Source: Pseudomonas sp.
Lineage (GTDB): Bacteria; Pseudomonadota; Gammaproteobacteria; Pseudomonadales; Pseudomonadaceae
Direction of reading: 5' to 3'
DNA: 64,000 nucleotides
Assembly (NCBI RefSeq): GCF_030150285.1
Contig: NZ_JASLGE010000032.1
Coordinates: forward strand, 62,001 to 126,000
In this document: one piece after another, positions 35,193-44,180 of the stretch
Numbering within the stretch: the first letter of the stretch is position 1
Layout of the letters: each line of letters starts with the position of its first letter
Translations under genes and position numbers: made by a program
The notes under the pieces: generated by a model
The model's database searches: none
What the model was told of the DNA's origin: nothing
Seen by the model: only the letters and a program-made list of their open reading frames with translations

Positions 35193-36290
35193 CTAATTTT
35201 TATGGCCGGTATCGAGCGTGCGTTCCAGGTGAACGGAGTAGCGCGACATACCAAAACAAAAGATCCAGAACACCAGAGCAGCAAACACATAGCCTTCGGT
35301 GGCCATGCCCAGCCACTTGGGGTCAGAAGCCGCTTGTTTGACGCTGTTGAGCAGGTCGAACAGGCCGATGACGATGACCAGGCTGGTGTCTTTGAACAGC
35401 GCGATAAAGGTGTTCACGATGCCCGGAATCACCAGTTTCAAGGCTTGCGGCAGCACCACCAGGCCCATGCTTCGCCAGTAGCCCAGGCCCATGGCCGCTG
35501 CCGCTTCGTATTGCCCTTTGGGTATGGCCTGCAGGCCGCCACGCACCACCTCAGCCACATACGCCGACTGGAACAGAATTACGCCAATCAGCGCGCGCAG
35601 CAGCTTGTCGAAACTCATGCCCTCGGGCAGGAACAGCGGCAACATCACCGACGACATAAACAGCACCGTGATCAACGGCACGCCGCGCCAGAATTCGATG
35701 AAGGTGACGCATACCACCTTGATCGCCGGCATGTGCGAGCGCCGCCCCAGTGCCAGGATGATGCCCAGCGGCAAGGCCCCGGCGATGCCCACCGTGGCGA
35801 TGACCAGGGTCAGCATCAGGCCGCCCCATTGGCTGGTTGCCACTTGGCTAAGGCCCAGCACGCCGCCGTGCAGCAAGCCGTAAGCGATGACCGGGTACAC
35901 CACCAGGAAGCTCAGCCCGTACACCGTTTTGTGCGAGAAGCGCGAAATAAACAGAGGCGCTGCGCCGATGATCGCCAGCAACACCGTGGTATCGACGCGC
36001 CAGCGTTGTTCGAACGGGTAATAGCCGTACATGAACTGGCCAAAGCGTTGTTGGATAAACACCCAGCACGCGCCTTCTTTTGTGCAGTCGGCGCGGGTGG
36101 TGCCGACCCAGTTGGCATCGACAATCGACCAGCTCAGCAAGGGCGGCAACACCAGCCACACCAGGTACAGCGCGAACAGGGTCAGTAGCGTGTTCAGCCA
36201 GTTGGAGAACAGATTCGCCCGCATCCAGGCCAAGGGGCCGACGCTGGTCGTGGGCGGCGGCAGGTCAGGTTTAAAGGTGTGTGCGCTCAT
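35193..36290 (-). CDS. aapM: General L-amino acid ABC transporter permease
   Basis: Inner-membrane permease of 365 aa with a long N-terminal part typical of AapM. The HisM-family coupling motif 'EVVRGGLQAIPKGQYEAAAAMGLGYW' lies near residues 255-280, followed by 'VIPGIVNTFIALFKDTSLV'. The ATG at 36290 is preferred to the TTG at 36296 for its spacing to AAGGG. It follows aapQ by a few bases. Confidence 0.88.
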   Translation of the reverse strand: MSAHTFKPDLPPPTTSVGPLAWMRANLFSNWLNTLLTLFALYLVWLVLPPLLSWSIVDANWVGTTRADCTKEGACWVFIQQRFGQFMYGYYPFEQRWRVDTTVLLAIIGAAPLFISRFSHKTVYGLSFLVVYPVIAYGLLHGGVLGLSQVATSQWGGLMLTLVIATVGIAGALPLGIILALGRRSHMPAIKVVCVTFIEFWRGVPLITVLFMSSVMLPLFLPEGMSFDKLLRALIGVILFQSAYVAEVVRGGLQAIPKGQYEAAAAMGLGYWRSMGLVVLPQALKLVIPGIVNTFIALFKDTSLVIVIGLFDLLNSVKQAASDPKWLGMATEGYVFAALVFWIFCFGMSRYSVHLERTLDTGHKN

Positions 36291-36299
36291 GGCCAACCC

Positions 36300-37478
36300 T
36301 TATCGCTCAATTAGCGCAATGCGCTTGTTGTAGAGGTTCATCAGCATCGAGATGGAAATGCTGATAGCGAGGTAGACGCTCATCGTGATCGCAATCACTT
36401 CAATGGCCTGGCCTGTCTGGTTCAGCACCGTACCGGCAAACAGCGAAACCATTTCGGGGTAACCGATACCGGCGGCCAGCGACGAGTTTTTGACCAGGTT
36501 GAGGTACTGGTTGGTGAGTGGCGGGATGATCACCCGCAGGGCTTGCGGAATAATCACCTTTGACAGCATCGGCCCGGGGCGCAGCCCCAGTGAACGCGCA
36601 GCTTCGGTTTGGCCGTGGCTGACCGACTTGATGCCCGAGCGCACGATTTCCGCAATAAAGGCGGCGGTGTAGACCGTGAGCGCCAGGGTCAGCGCCAGCA
36701 GCTCCGGGATCAGCACCCAGCCGCCGACGAAATTGAAGCCCTTGAGCTCCGGGACTTGCCAGTGAACCGGGCTGCCCCACAGCAGAACGCTGAGGGTCGG
36801 CAGCACGAGCACCAGCGCCAGGCTTGCCCATACCTTGTGAAACGGCTGGCCGGTGGCTTCAAACCGCCGGGTGGCCCAGCGGCACATCAGTGCCGAGGCG
36901 ACGATTGCGAGGGCCAGGCTGGCCCAAAAAGGCCAGGCACCGTCTGCGGGTAGGGCCGCCGGCATGTTCAGCCCGCGGCTGCTGACGAAAAACACCTCCA
37001 TAAACCCGTGGGCATTGCGCGGGCCGGGCATTGAGAGGAACACGGCGAAGTACCAGAACAGAATTTGCAGCAGAGGCGGGATATTGCGAAAGACCTCGAC
37101 ATACACCGTGGCCAGTTTGCTGATCAACCAGTTGGGCGAGAGCCGGGCGATGCCGATCACGAAGCCTAGAACCGTGGCCAGCACCACACCGATGGCCGAC
37201 ACCAGCAACGTATTGAGCAAGCCAATGAGGAAGACCCGCGCATAGGAGTCGGACTCGGTGTAGTCAATCAGGTGTTGTGCAATACCGAAGCCGGCCGTGT
37301 TCTGCAGAAAATCGAAGCCGGTGGTGATGCCGCGGTGCATCAGGTTGGTGTAGGTGTTGTGGTAGAGCATCCAGCCGAACGCGACGACCGCTATCACGGT
37401 CAGCAACTGGAAAATCAAGGCCCGTGTGGCGGGGTTGGCCAAAGAGAAACGAGGCCTGGTAACGATTTGAGTGTGCAT
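36300..37478 (-). CDS. aapQ: General L-amino acid ABC transporter permease
   Basis: Inner-membrane permease of 392 aa. The coupling motif 'EIVRSGIKSVSHGQTEAARSLGLRPG' (about residues 285-310) and 'LTNQYLNLVKNSSLA' are those of AapQ. The start at 37478 (MHTQIV) is taken because an earlier in-frame start reads through the aapJ downstream region. Partner of AapM in the membrane channel. Confidence 0.88.
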   Translation of the reverse strand: MHTQIVTRPRFSLANPATRALIFQLLTVIAVVAFGWMLYHNTYTNLMHRGITTGFDFLQNTAGFGIAQHLIDYTESDSYARVFLIGLLNTLLVSAIGVVLATVLGFVIGIARLSPNWLISKLATVYVEVFRNIPPLLQILFWYFAVFLSMPGPRNAHGFMEVFFVSSRGLNMPAALPADGAWPFWASLALAIVASALMCRWATRRFEATGQPFHKVWASLALVLVLPTLSVLLWGSPVHWQVPELKGFNFVGGWVLIPELLALTLALTVYTAAFIAEIVRSGIKSVSHGQTEAARSLGLRPGPMLSKVIIPQALRVIIPPLTNQYLNLVKNSSLAAGIGYPEMVSLFAGTVLNQTGQAIEVIAITMSVYLAISISISMLMNLYNKRIALIER

Positions 37479-37543
37479 GCAGCGCCCCCTGAAAGACAGG
37501 CGAAGGGACAGTGCCCGGCAGCTCACTGCCGGGCGAGCGAAGG

Positions 37544-38584
37544 TCAGCGTACCGGTGGGCCGTATTGAAGCCCGCCCTGGGTCCACAGGGCGTTCAGGCC
37601 GCGTTTGATCTTCAAATCGCTGCCAGCCCCGAGGTTGCGGTCAAAGGATTCGCCGTAGTTGCCCACTTGCGCCACGATTTTCGCCGCCCAGTCATTGGGC
37701 AGGTTCAGGTCTTTGCCGAGGGTGCCCTCGGTGCCGAGCAACCGCGCAATGTCCGGGTTTTTGGACGATTTGATCATCTCGCCGACGTTCTTGGAGGTAA
37801 TGCCCAGCTCTTCGGCATTGAGCATGGCGGCCAGCGACCAGCGCACCACGGTGAACCATTCGTCATCGCCTCTGCGCACGGCCGGGGTCAGGGGCTCTTT
37901 GGAAATCACCTCGGGCAGCACGATAAAGTCATCGGGTGCCGAGAGTTTCAGGCGTTGCCCGTAAAGCTGCGACTGATCGGTCGTGAGCACATCGCACCGC
38001 CCGGATTCCAGCGCCTTGAAGCTTTCGTCCGAGGTATCAAAGGTGATGGGGGTGAACTTCATGCCGTTGCTGCGGAAGTAGTCCGCCAGGTTCAGTTCAG
38101 TCACGGTGCCGGCCTGGATGCAGAACGTGGCGCCGTCCAGTTCCTTGGCGCTGTTCACGCCCAGTTTTTTGTTCACCAGGAACCCCTGCCCGTCGTAGTA
38201 GGCCACGCTGGTAAACAGGATGCCCATGCCGCCGTCGCGCGAAGATGTCCAGGTGGTGCTGCGCGACAGCATGTCGACTTCACCGGACTGAAGCGCGGTC
38301 AGCCGCTCTTTGGCGGTCAATTGGGTGTATTTGACCTTGTTGGAGTCGCCCAAGACCGCCGCGGCGACAGCGCGGCAGACATCCACGTCGAACCCATGAA
38401 AGTTGCCTTTGGCGTCTGCAAACGAGAAGCCGGGCAGGCCGTCGCTGATACCGCATTGCACGAAGCCTTTCTTTTTCACGTTATCCAGGGTTGCGCCCGC
38501 ATGGGCGTTCAGGGCAAACACCGTGCCCAGGGTCAGGCACGCTACCGTTGAGGCCAGTTTCAACCGCTTGTTTTCTCGTTTCAT
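37544..38584 (-). CDS. aapJ: General L-amino acid ABC transporter substrate-binding protein
   Basis: Periplasmic receptor of 346 aa. Signal peptide to about residue 29 (AHA). The type-II binding motif 'GFSFADAKGNFHGFDVDVCRAVAAAVLG' and 'LQSGEVDMLSRSTTWT' are typical of AapJ/BztA, which bind a broad range of L-amino acids. The spacer to aapQ is 65 bases. Regulation may be through the palindromic region at 38633-38648 upstream. The name is by family; actual specificity could be narrower in view of the catabolic genes upstream. Confidence 0.88.
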   Translation of the reverse strand: MKRENKRLKLASTVACLTLGTVFALNAHAGATLDNVKKKGFVQCGISDGLPGFSFADAKGNFHGFDVDVCRAVAAAVLGDSNKVKYTQLTAKERLTALQSGEVDMLSRSTTWTSSRDGGMGILFTSVAYYDGQGFLVNKKLGVNSAKELDGATFCIQAGTVTELNLADYFRSNGMKFTPITFDTSDESFKALESGRCDVLTTDQSQLYGQRLKLSAPDDFIVLPEVISKEPLTPAVRRGDDEWFTVVRWSLAAMLNAEELGITSKNVGEMIKSSKNPDIARLLGTEGTLGKDLNLPNDWAAKIVAQVGNYGESFDRNLGAGSDLKIKRGLNALWTQGGLQYGPPVR

Positions 38585-38632
38585 TGCAGTGCTCTCATGT
38601 TTGTGGGGGGTAAGTGCTAAATCCGCGCTCAG

Positions 38633-38648
38633 CCAGGCCAAGGCCTGG
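38633..38648. promoter_or_regulatory. Perfect palindrome upstream of aapJ
   Basis: CCAGGCC-AA-GGCCTGG, 49 bases before the aapJ start. It may be an operator for aapJQMP or a terminator stem for the gene cluster upstream. The rest of the 232-base spacer shows no gene. Confidence 0.4.
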
Positions 38649-38816
38649 CGTGCAGGCGTAGTGTTCAACATCAAAACGGGGAGGGCAGAAACAAGAGCCA
38701 GGCCTCAGGGAGCCCGGCAAAGGCTGAATGTTTTTTTATGAGTGGGCATGGTTGTCTTCTTATTGTTATGTCGGCTTGAGTGCCGCGTTCAGGGTGAGTG
38801 AAGCGTTAAGCTTCGA

Positions 38817-39974
38817 TCAGGTGGCAGGCAATGACTGCTCCACCAATTGAGCCCAGACCGCCACCGCTGGCTCAATCACCTGGTCGTTAAAGTCGTAATA
38901 CGGGTTGTGCAGGGCCGCCGAGGGTTCATCACCATCCACGCCCATCCACAGGTAGGCCCCGGGGCAGGATTGGAGCATAAAAGAGAAATCTTCCGAGGCC
39001 ATTGAGGGGTTGCACCCCCACTGCACCCGGGATTCTCCGACCGCCGCCACCGCCGCCCGGCGAACAATGGCGGCGGCTTCAGCGTGGTTTTGCGTGACGG
39101 GGTAGCCAACGTGATACGTCAACTTGCCCTTGATGCCAAAAGCCCCCGGCAGGTGTTTCACGAACTGGGCGATCAGCGCCTGAACCGTGTCGCGAACCGG
39201 GGATTGTAAACAGCGCACGGTGCCTTTGAGCACGGCGGTTTCCGGGATCACATTGATCGCTTCCCCCGCGTTGACCTGCGTCACGCTGATGACCGCGCTG
39301 TCGAGCGGTGAAAGGCGCCGTGACGGGATGGTCTGCAACGCCAGAATCAGTTCGGCCGCCGCAATGATGGGGTCAGCCCCTTTGTCTGGCATCGCGGCGT
39401 GACAGCCTTTGCCGGTCAGGGTGATTTCAAAGGTGTCGAGGGACGCCATCATGGGGCCGGGGTTGATCACGACGTGCCCGGCCGGGGCACCGGGCCAGTT
39501 GTGCAGCCCATAGATGGCGTCCATGGGGAATTGCACGAACAAGCCGTCCTCAATCATCTTCCTGGCCCCCGCCAGGCCCTCTTCGGCGGGTTGAAAGACA
39601 AAATGCACCGTGCCGCTGAAGCGCCGGGTTTCACTCAAGTGGCGGGCGGTGGCCAGCAATATCGCCGTGTGCCCGTCATGGCCACACGCATGCATGCAGC
39701 CTTGGTGGGTGGACATGTGCGCAGACTGACCCAGCTCCTGGATGGGCAGGGCGTCCATATCGGCGCGAATGCCGATGGTGGGGCCCTGGCCGTTTTTCAG
39801 TGTGCCGATCACACCGGTGCCGCCCAGCCCGCGCGTCACTTCGATGCCAAAGCTCTCCAGCAGATGCGCCACCCGCTCGCCCGTTTTCAGTTCGTGGTAA
39901 CCGAGCTCAGGTGCCGCGTGAAAGCTGCGGCGCCAGAGGATGGCATCGTCTATCAGTGCTTTAGAGATCGACAT
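38817..39974 (-). CDS. M20 family amidohydrolase (hippurate hydrolase-like)
   Basis: Zinc-dependent amidohydrolase of 385 aa. Motifs in order: 'RRSFHAAPELGYHE', 'IRADMDALPI', 'CMHACGHDGHTAILL' with metal Cys/His, 'QPAEEGLAGA' with catalytic Glu, and 'GCNPSMASEDFSFM'. This subgroup cleaves N-acyl (acetyl, benzoyl, indole) groups from amino acids. It is five bases from the aldehyde dehydrogenase upstream and shares the operon, so it is likely to act on a product or precursor of that step. Confidence 0.85.
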   Translation of the reverse strand: MSISKALIDDAILWRRSFHAAPELGYHELKTGERVAHLLESFGIEVTRGLGGTGVIGTLKNGQGPTIGIRADMDALPIQELGQSAHMSTHQGCMHACGHDGHTAILLATARHLSETRRFSGTVHFVFQPAEEGLAGARKMIEDGLFVQFPMDAIYGLHNWPGAPAGHVVINPGPMMASLDTFEITLTGKGCHAAMPDKGADPIIAAAELILALQTIPSRRLSPLDSAVISVTQVNAGEAINVIPETAVLKGTVRCLQSPVRDTVQALIAQFVKHLPGAFGIKGKLTYHVGYPVTQNHAEAAAIVRRAAVAAVGESRVQWGCNPSMASEDFSFMLQSCPGAYLWMGVDGDEPSAALHNPYYDFNDQVIEPAVAVWAQLVEQSLPAT

Positions 39975-39979
39975 GGGGT

Positions 39980-41497
39980 TTACTCCAGGCTGGCGCCGTA
40001 ACCAAAGCTGGCGGCGGGTTTGGCCGCAGTTTCGACCCAGACACTTTTCACTTCGCTGTACTCGCGCAGGGCATCGAGCCCGGAAGAACGGCCGTAACCA
40101 CTCTCGCCGTAGCCGCCGAAGGGCGAACTCACGTGAATCGTCTTGTAGCCATTGACCCAGAAAGTGCCAGCGCGCACCTGCCGGGCGACGCGGTGTGCCC
40201 GGCCGACATCGCGGGTCCATACCCCGCCGGCCAGGCCGAAGCGGCTGTCGTTGGCAATACGGATGGCATCCGCTTCGTCTGTAAAGGGAATGGCCACCAC
40301 CACCGGCCCGAAGATTTCCTCTTGCGCGCAGTACAGGTCGTTGGTGCCTGTCAGTACCGTGGGGTTGATGTAGTAGCCAGGGGTGTTCGGAACAGGGTCT
40401 GCAGCGGGATCGATCAGTTTTGCGCCGTCTTTCAGTGCGCCTTCAACCATGGTTTTGACATGGTTGTACTGTTTGGCGTTGTTGATCGGGCCAATCTGCG
40501 TTTCAGGATCGCTGGGGTCGCCGACCTTGAAGTGGCGGGCGGCCTGCGCCAGGGCCTGGGTGAACTTTTCAAAGATCGAAGCCTGCACCAGCAAGCGCGA
40601 CCCGGAGACGCAACTTTGCCCGGCTCCGGAGAAAATCGCGGCCTGAGCACCGCGCAAGGCGATGTCCAGATCAGCGTCTTCGAAGACGATGTTGGCCGAT
40701 TTTCCGCCCAGTTCCAGCACCGCCGGAATGCAGCGTTGTGCGGCGGCGACGGCAATGTGGCGCCCTGTCGCGGGGGACCCGACAAAGATCACTTTGCGGA
40801 TATCGGCCTTGGCGATGAAGCCTTGGCCGATGGTGTGGCCGTAGCCTGCAATGATATTGACCAGCCCTTTGGGCACCCCCGCCCGCTCGATCAGCACACC
40901 GACCACCAGTGACGACAACACGGTCAGTTCCGAAGGTTTGAGGATGACCGCATTGCCAGCGGTCAGGGCGGGTGCAATTTGCCAGCCGCAGGTGAACACC
41001 GGCGCGTTCCAGGGCGTGATTTGCAGTACGGTGCCCAACGGTTCGTAAGTGACATAGTTCAAGTGGGAAGTCGGCACCGGAATGACTTCCCCGTGCAGCT
41101 TGTCGGCCCAGCCGGCGTAGTACTCGAACATTTCGGCCACTTTGGCCACTTCCACAATGGCATCGCGGATCGGCTTGTTGGCCGTCAGCGATTCAATCTG
41201 GGCCAGGCGATCGGCGTTTTCCCGAATCAGCGCGCCCACCCGGTAAAGGGCGCGGCCCCGCGCTTGGGCGGTGAGGGCCCACCATTGGGCCTGGGCGGCC
41301 TTGGCCACGCTGTCGGTGTGCGCAATCAGCGCGTCGTCGGCATCGGGATAGCTCAGCAACAGGCTGTCATCGTGCGCGTTGCGCACGTCCACCGGCGCGC
41401 CGTGACCGTCGATAAACTCGCCCCCGACGTAGCTGGCGATGACCGTGCGATCCCCCCAAAACGGGTGCATCAGTTCCAGGATTTTTTGCGCGCTCAT
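39980..41497 (-). CDS. NAD(P)-dependent aldehyde dehydrogenase
   Basis: Protein of 505 aa. Catalytic C296 in GAGQSCVSGSR and Glu262 in LELGGKS; cofactor region 'KPSELTVLSSLV' and 'FVGSPATGR'. It oxidises an unidentified aldehyde to the acid. Start at 41497 overlaps the stop of the dehydrogenase gene upstream as ATGA; the longer frame to 41593 lies inside that gene and is unlikely. Confidence 0.87.
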   Translation of the reverse strand: MSAQKILELMHPFWGDRTVIASYVGGEFIDGHGAPVDVRNAHDDSLLLSYPDADDALIAHTDSVAKAAQAQWWALTAQARGRALYRVGALIRENADRLAQIESLTANKPIRDAIVEVAKVAEMFEYYAGWADKLHGEVIPVPTSHLNYVTYEPLGTVLQITPWNAPVFTCGWQIAPALTAGNAVILKPSELTVLSSLVVGVLIERAGVPKGLVNIIAGYGHTIGQGFIAKADIRKVIFVGSPATGRHIAVAAAQRCIPAVLELGGKSANIVFEDADLDIALRGAQAAIFSGAGQSCVSGSRLLVQASIFEKFTQALAQAARHFKVGDPSDPETQIGPINNAKQYNHVKTMVEGALKDGAKLIDPAADPVPNTPGYYINPTVLTGTNDLYCAQEEIFGPVVVAIPFTDEADAIRIANDSRFGLAGGVWTRDVGRAHRVARQVRAGTFWVNGYKTIHVSSPFGGYGESGYGRSSGLDALREYSEVKSVWVETAAKPAASFGYGASLE

Positions 41498-42390
41498 TGG
41501 TTGTCTCCACGGCCATACAGCTGGGCATCGGTGCGCTGCACAATTGCGCAGAAGTCTTCGTTGTCGGGCAGCGATTCGCTGCTGGCTTGCCACAGTTGGG
41601 CGACGACACGGGACAAGGGCAGTTCCAGGTTCAGGCTTGCGGCCAGGTCGCTGGCCAGGCCCACGTCCTTGCGCATCAAGCCCATGGTGAAACCCGAGTC
41701 ATAGGCGTTGTTCAGCACCCAGGTCGGGAACATGACTTGCGTGGCACCACTGCGACCTGAGCCGGCATTCAACCCTTGCAGCAGCTTCTCGGGTTCGACA
41801 CCTGCCTTGGCGGCCATCGCGACGGCTTCAGCGGTGCTGATCAAGTGACAGGCGGCCAACATGTTGTTGGCGATTTTGGCGACGTTGCCCGCACCGCATT
41901 GGCCCACATGCACACGGGTGCCGCTCATGCCCTCCAGCACCGGCAGGGCGCGGGCCAGGTCCGCGTCCTCGGCGCCGATGACCATCGACATGGTGCCGGT
42001 CGCGGCCCCTTTCGGCCCGCCGGAGACCGGTGCATCGATAAAGGCCACATCAATAGTGGCCAGCGCCGCCGCGACCTTTCGGCTGGCTTCGGGGGTGGAC
42101 GTGGTGGTGTCGACCACGATCAAGCCTTCGCGGCCCACCTCGATGACGCCACCCTTGCCCAGGCAGACCTCTTCGACATGGTGCGCTTTGGGCAGCGACA
42201 GAATCAGGATGTCCGATTGGCGGATCAACTGGCTGCGGTCACTGACCGGTGTAACGCCTTTCTCTTTGGCGTGGGCGAGCGCCGCCTCGCTCAGGTCAAA
42301 GCCGCTCACATCGAAGCCTTTACCCGCAAGTGTGGCGGCCATGCCGCCGCCCATATTGCCCAAGCCAATGACGCCTACTTTCATGGTCAT
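41494..42390 (-). CDS. NAD(P)-dependent beta-hydroxyacid dehydrogenase
   Basis: Protein of 298 aa in the 3-hydroxyisobutyrate/tartronate semialdehyde reductase family. N-terminal Rossmann motif 'VGVIGLGNMGGGMAATL', substrate loop 'FIDAPVSGGPKGAATGTM' and the catalytic Lys region 'GAGNVAKIANNML' are in place. Substrate probably a 3-hydroxy acid with a small side chain. An ATG at 42384 is an alternative start. Confidence 0.85.
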   Translation of the reverse strand: MTMKVGVIGLGNMGGGMAATLAGKGFDVSGFDLSEAALAHAKEKGVTPVSDRSQLIRQSDILILSLPKAHHVEEVCLGKGGVIEVGREGLIVVDTTTSTPEASRKVAAALATIDVAFIDAPVSGGPKGAATGTMSMVIGAEDADLARALPVLEGMSGTRVHVGQCGAGNVAKIANNMLAACHLISTAEAVAMAAKAGVEPEKLLQGLNAGSGRSGATQVMFPTWVLNNAYDSGFTMGLMRKDVGLASDLAASLNLELPLSRVVAQLWQASSESLPDNEDFCAIVQRTDAQLYGRGDNQ

Positions 42391-42405
42391 TTAGAAAAAT
42401 CCCGG

Positions 42406-43296
42406 TTAAGTGTTCTGAACGAATTCGAGGATCACGTTGCCTGCCGACTGCGGTTCGACGAACACCCGTCCCGGGATTTCACAGTGGGGCATGTCGTTTT
42501 GCTCCAGGATCGAGCGCAATGCGGTGAGGCTGGTGGTATGCAGGCGGATGGCAATGGCGTGGGGCCGCTTCTGGGCCACGCGCGGCAACTCGACGCCCGG
42601 AAATTCCTGGGCTGCGGTGGCGGCGTCGATGGCACGCAAAACGCCACACCCGGTATCGGCTTCCAGTGCCGTGCCGTTGTACTTCACGGCATCGCCGTAG
42701 AGGGCGCGCCAGCGCGGCTCAAGTGCTTTCGTGTCGGCCAGGTAGGTGATGGCGAGAATGCCGTCTGCCCCATTGGGGTGGTGCTGCCAGCCCTTCACCC
42801 AAATCAGTTCGGGGCGATGTTGATGGCAGATAAAGTTGGACGCATCGGCCAGCTCGGGGTCGATAAACAGCGCCAGCGACACAACCGCTTCATCGTGGCG
42901 ACCATCGGGCAGCGTCATGCGGCGGCGAAAATCGATGCGACCCTGGCTTTCAAGGCCGGCTTGCACCATGCGGGCATGGTCGGCGTCCGCATCTTTGCTG
43001 TGCAGGGCCACCAGTGAAACGCCTTCCTCGCCCCGATCAAGGAATTGGCCCAGTTGGCGGCCGAAGCAAAAACCGTTTACCGAGTTGGTACCGAACTTGG
43101 ACGGGTCATCGACGCCAATCAGCTCGATAAAGTTGCTGGGGAACATCATCAGGGAGGTCACGCTGCCCCAAGGGTGATAGCTGATGGGTGAAGGTGTGAA
43201 CCCCATCCGGCGGTAAAGCTCCAGCGCCTCGGCGTGATTGCGCACGGTGACCAGAGGGTGATCGATACCCTGCGGGGATTGAGCAACGGCTGTCAT
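42406..43296 (-). CDS. VOC superfamily protein (glyoxalase-like, Glyoxalase_3 type)
   Basis: Protein of 296 aa with two vicinal-oxygen-chelate halves: residues about 10-120 begin 'IDHPLVTVRNHAEALELYRRMGFTPSP', and a second half covers the C-terminal 150. Such proteins include metal-dependent dioxygenases, lyases and glyoxalases; the exact reaction cannot be told. The run GGAGAG precedes the ATG. It is second in the operon. Confidence 0.65.
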   Translation of the reverse strand: MTAVAQSPQGIDHPLVTVRNHAEALELYRRMGFTPSPISYHPWGSVTSLMMFPSNFIELIGVDDPSKFGTNSVNGFCFGRQLGQFLDRGEEGVSLVALHSKDADADHARMVQAGLESQGRIDFRRRMTLPDGRHDEAVVSLALFIDPELADASNFICHQHRPELIWVKGWQHHPNGADGILAITYLADTKALEPRWRALYGDAVKYNGTALEADTGCGVLRAIDAATAAQEFPGVELPRVAQKRPHAIAIRLHTTSLTALRSILEQNDMPHCEIPGRVFVEPQSAGNVILEFVQNT

Positions 43297-43310
43297 GGGG
43301 TCTCTCCGGG

Positions 43311-44075
43311 TTAGCCAGTGGTTTTTGTTGAGAGGGTGGCGAGTGAGGCGGGCGCGTTACCGATCACCTTGGCCGGTGTACCTGCAACAACCGTTCCGGC
43401 GGCCACGGGTTTGAGTACGACGGCGTTGGCGGCCACGATGGCATTGGCCCCCACTTCGATATTGCCGAGCACGGTTGCGCCCGCGCAAATCAGCGCCCCG
43501 CGGCGGATTTTGGGGTGCCGGTCGCCGACCTCGCTGAGCGTGCTGCCCAGCGTGACGCCGTGCCACAGGCTGACCCCGTCTTCGACGACAGCGGTCTGGC
43601 CAATCACCAGGCCGATGCCGTGATCGACAAACAGGGCGGTGCCCAGGCGGGCGGCCGGGTGAATATCGATGCTCCAGGTATTGGCGGCCCAGTTTTGCAC
43701 CAGCACTGCGCTTTGCACGTCACCTTCGGTCCACAGCGCATGGGCAATGCGATACGCCTGCACCGCCTGAATGCCGCGAAATGTCAAAAACGCCGTGAGG
43801 TGGTCTGGGCAGGCCGGGTTCACCTCTTCCAGGTGGTTGATATCGGCTGCTGCGGCTTCAGCGATGCAAGGGTGGGCGTTGATGATTGATTGAAACCAGC
43901 TTTCCAGCGCCACGTTGCTGGCCTGCGTTTGCATCTGACGGGCAAGGTTGGCGGCGAGGGCATCGCCGAATGTCGAAAAGGCCAGCAGGTGGCTTGTCGC
44001 GTAGTCGCGTAGTACCGGATTGCGCTCGGTCAATTGGTGGGCTTGATCACGAAGGCGCTGCCAAAGGGGGCTCAT
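43311..44075 (-). CDS. Serine O-acetyltransferase-like protein
   Basis: Left-handed beta-helix acetyltransferase of 254 aa. The N-terminal helical part and 'FLTFRGIQAVQAYRIAHALW' precede the hexapeptide repeats 'IHPAARLGTALFVDHGIGLVIGQTAVVEDGVSLWHGVTLG' (spread over residues 140-185). The motif is CysE-like, so acetyl transfer to serine is the family reaction. The ATG at 44075 is chosen since AGGAG lies six bases before it, while the one at 44081 directly abuts it. It is the first gene of a catabolic operon, an odd place for a cysteine-biosynthesis gene; an altered substrate is possible. Confidence 0.8.
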   Translation of the reverse strand: MSPLWQRLRDQAHQLTERNPVLRDYATSHLLAFSTFGDALAANLARQMQTQASNVALESWFQSIINAHPCIAEAAAADINHLEEVNPACPDHLTAFLTFRGIQAVQAYRIAHALWTEGDVQSAVLVQNWAANTWSIDIHPAARLGTALFVDHGIGLVIGQTAVVEDGVSLWHGVTLGSTLSEVGDRHPKIRRGALICAGATVLGNIEVGANAIVAANAVVLKPVAAGTVVAGTPAKVIGNAPASLATLSTKTTG

Positions 44076-44123
44076 ATCCATCTCCTGTTGCGGATGGGCC
44101 GAGTATGGACATGGGCCAGAGGC

Positions 44124-44170
44124 TCCAGCAATAATCTGGAATTCACAACTCTGTTGCTTTTACGGCAACA
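44124..44170. promoter_or_regulatory. Candidate LysR operator pair
   Basis: Two inverted repeats in the 105-base divergent spacer: TCCAG-N7-CTGGA (44124-44140) and TGTTGC-N7-GCAACA (44152-44170). Both have arms separated by seven bases. The spacing of centres is 29 bases. LysR regulators often bind such sites between their gene and the controlled operon. Confidence 0.5.
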
Positions 44171-44180
44171 CAGGAGATCT

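Noticed and set aside
38585..38816. Sigma54-like promoter before aapJ (TGGC...TGC on the minus strand)
   Set aside because: The spacing between GG and GC is 11 bases instead of 10, so the site does not meet the sigma54 pattern.
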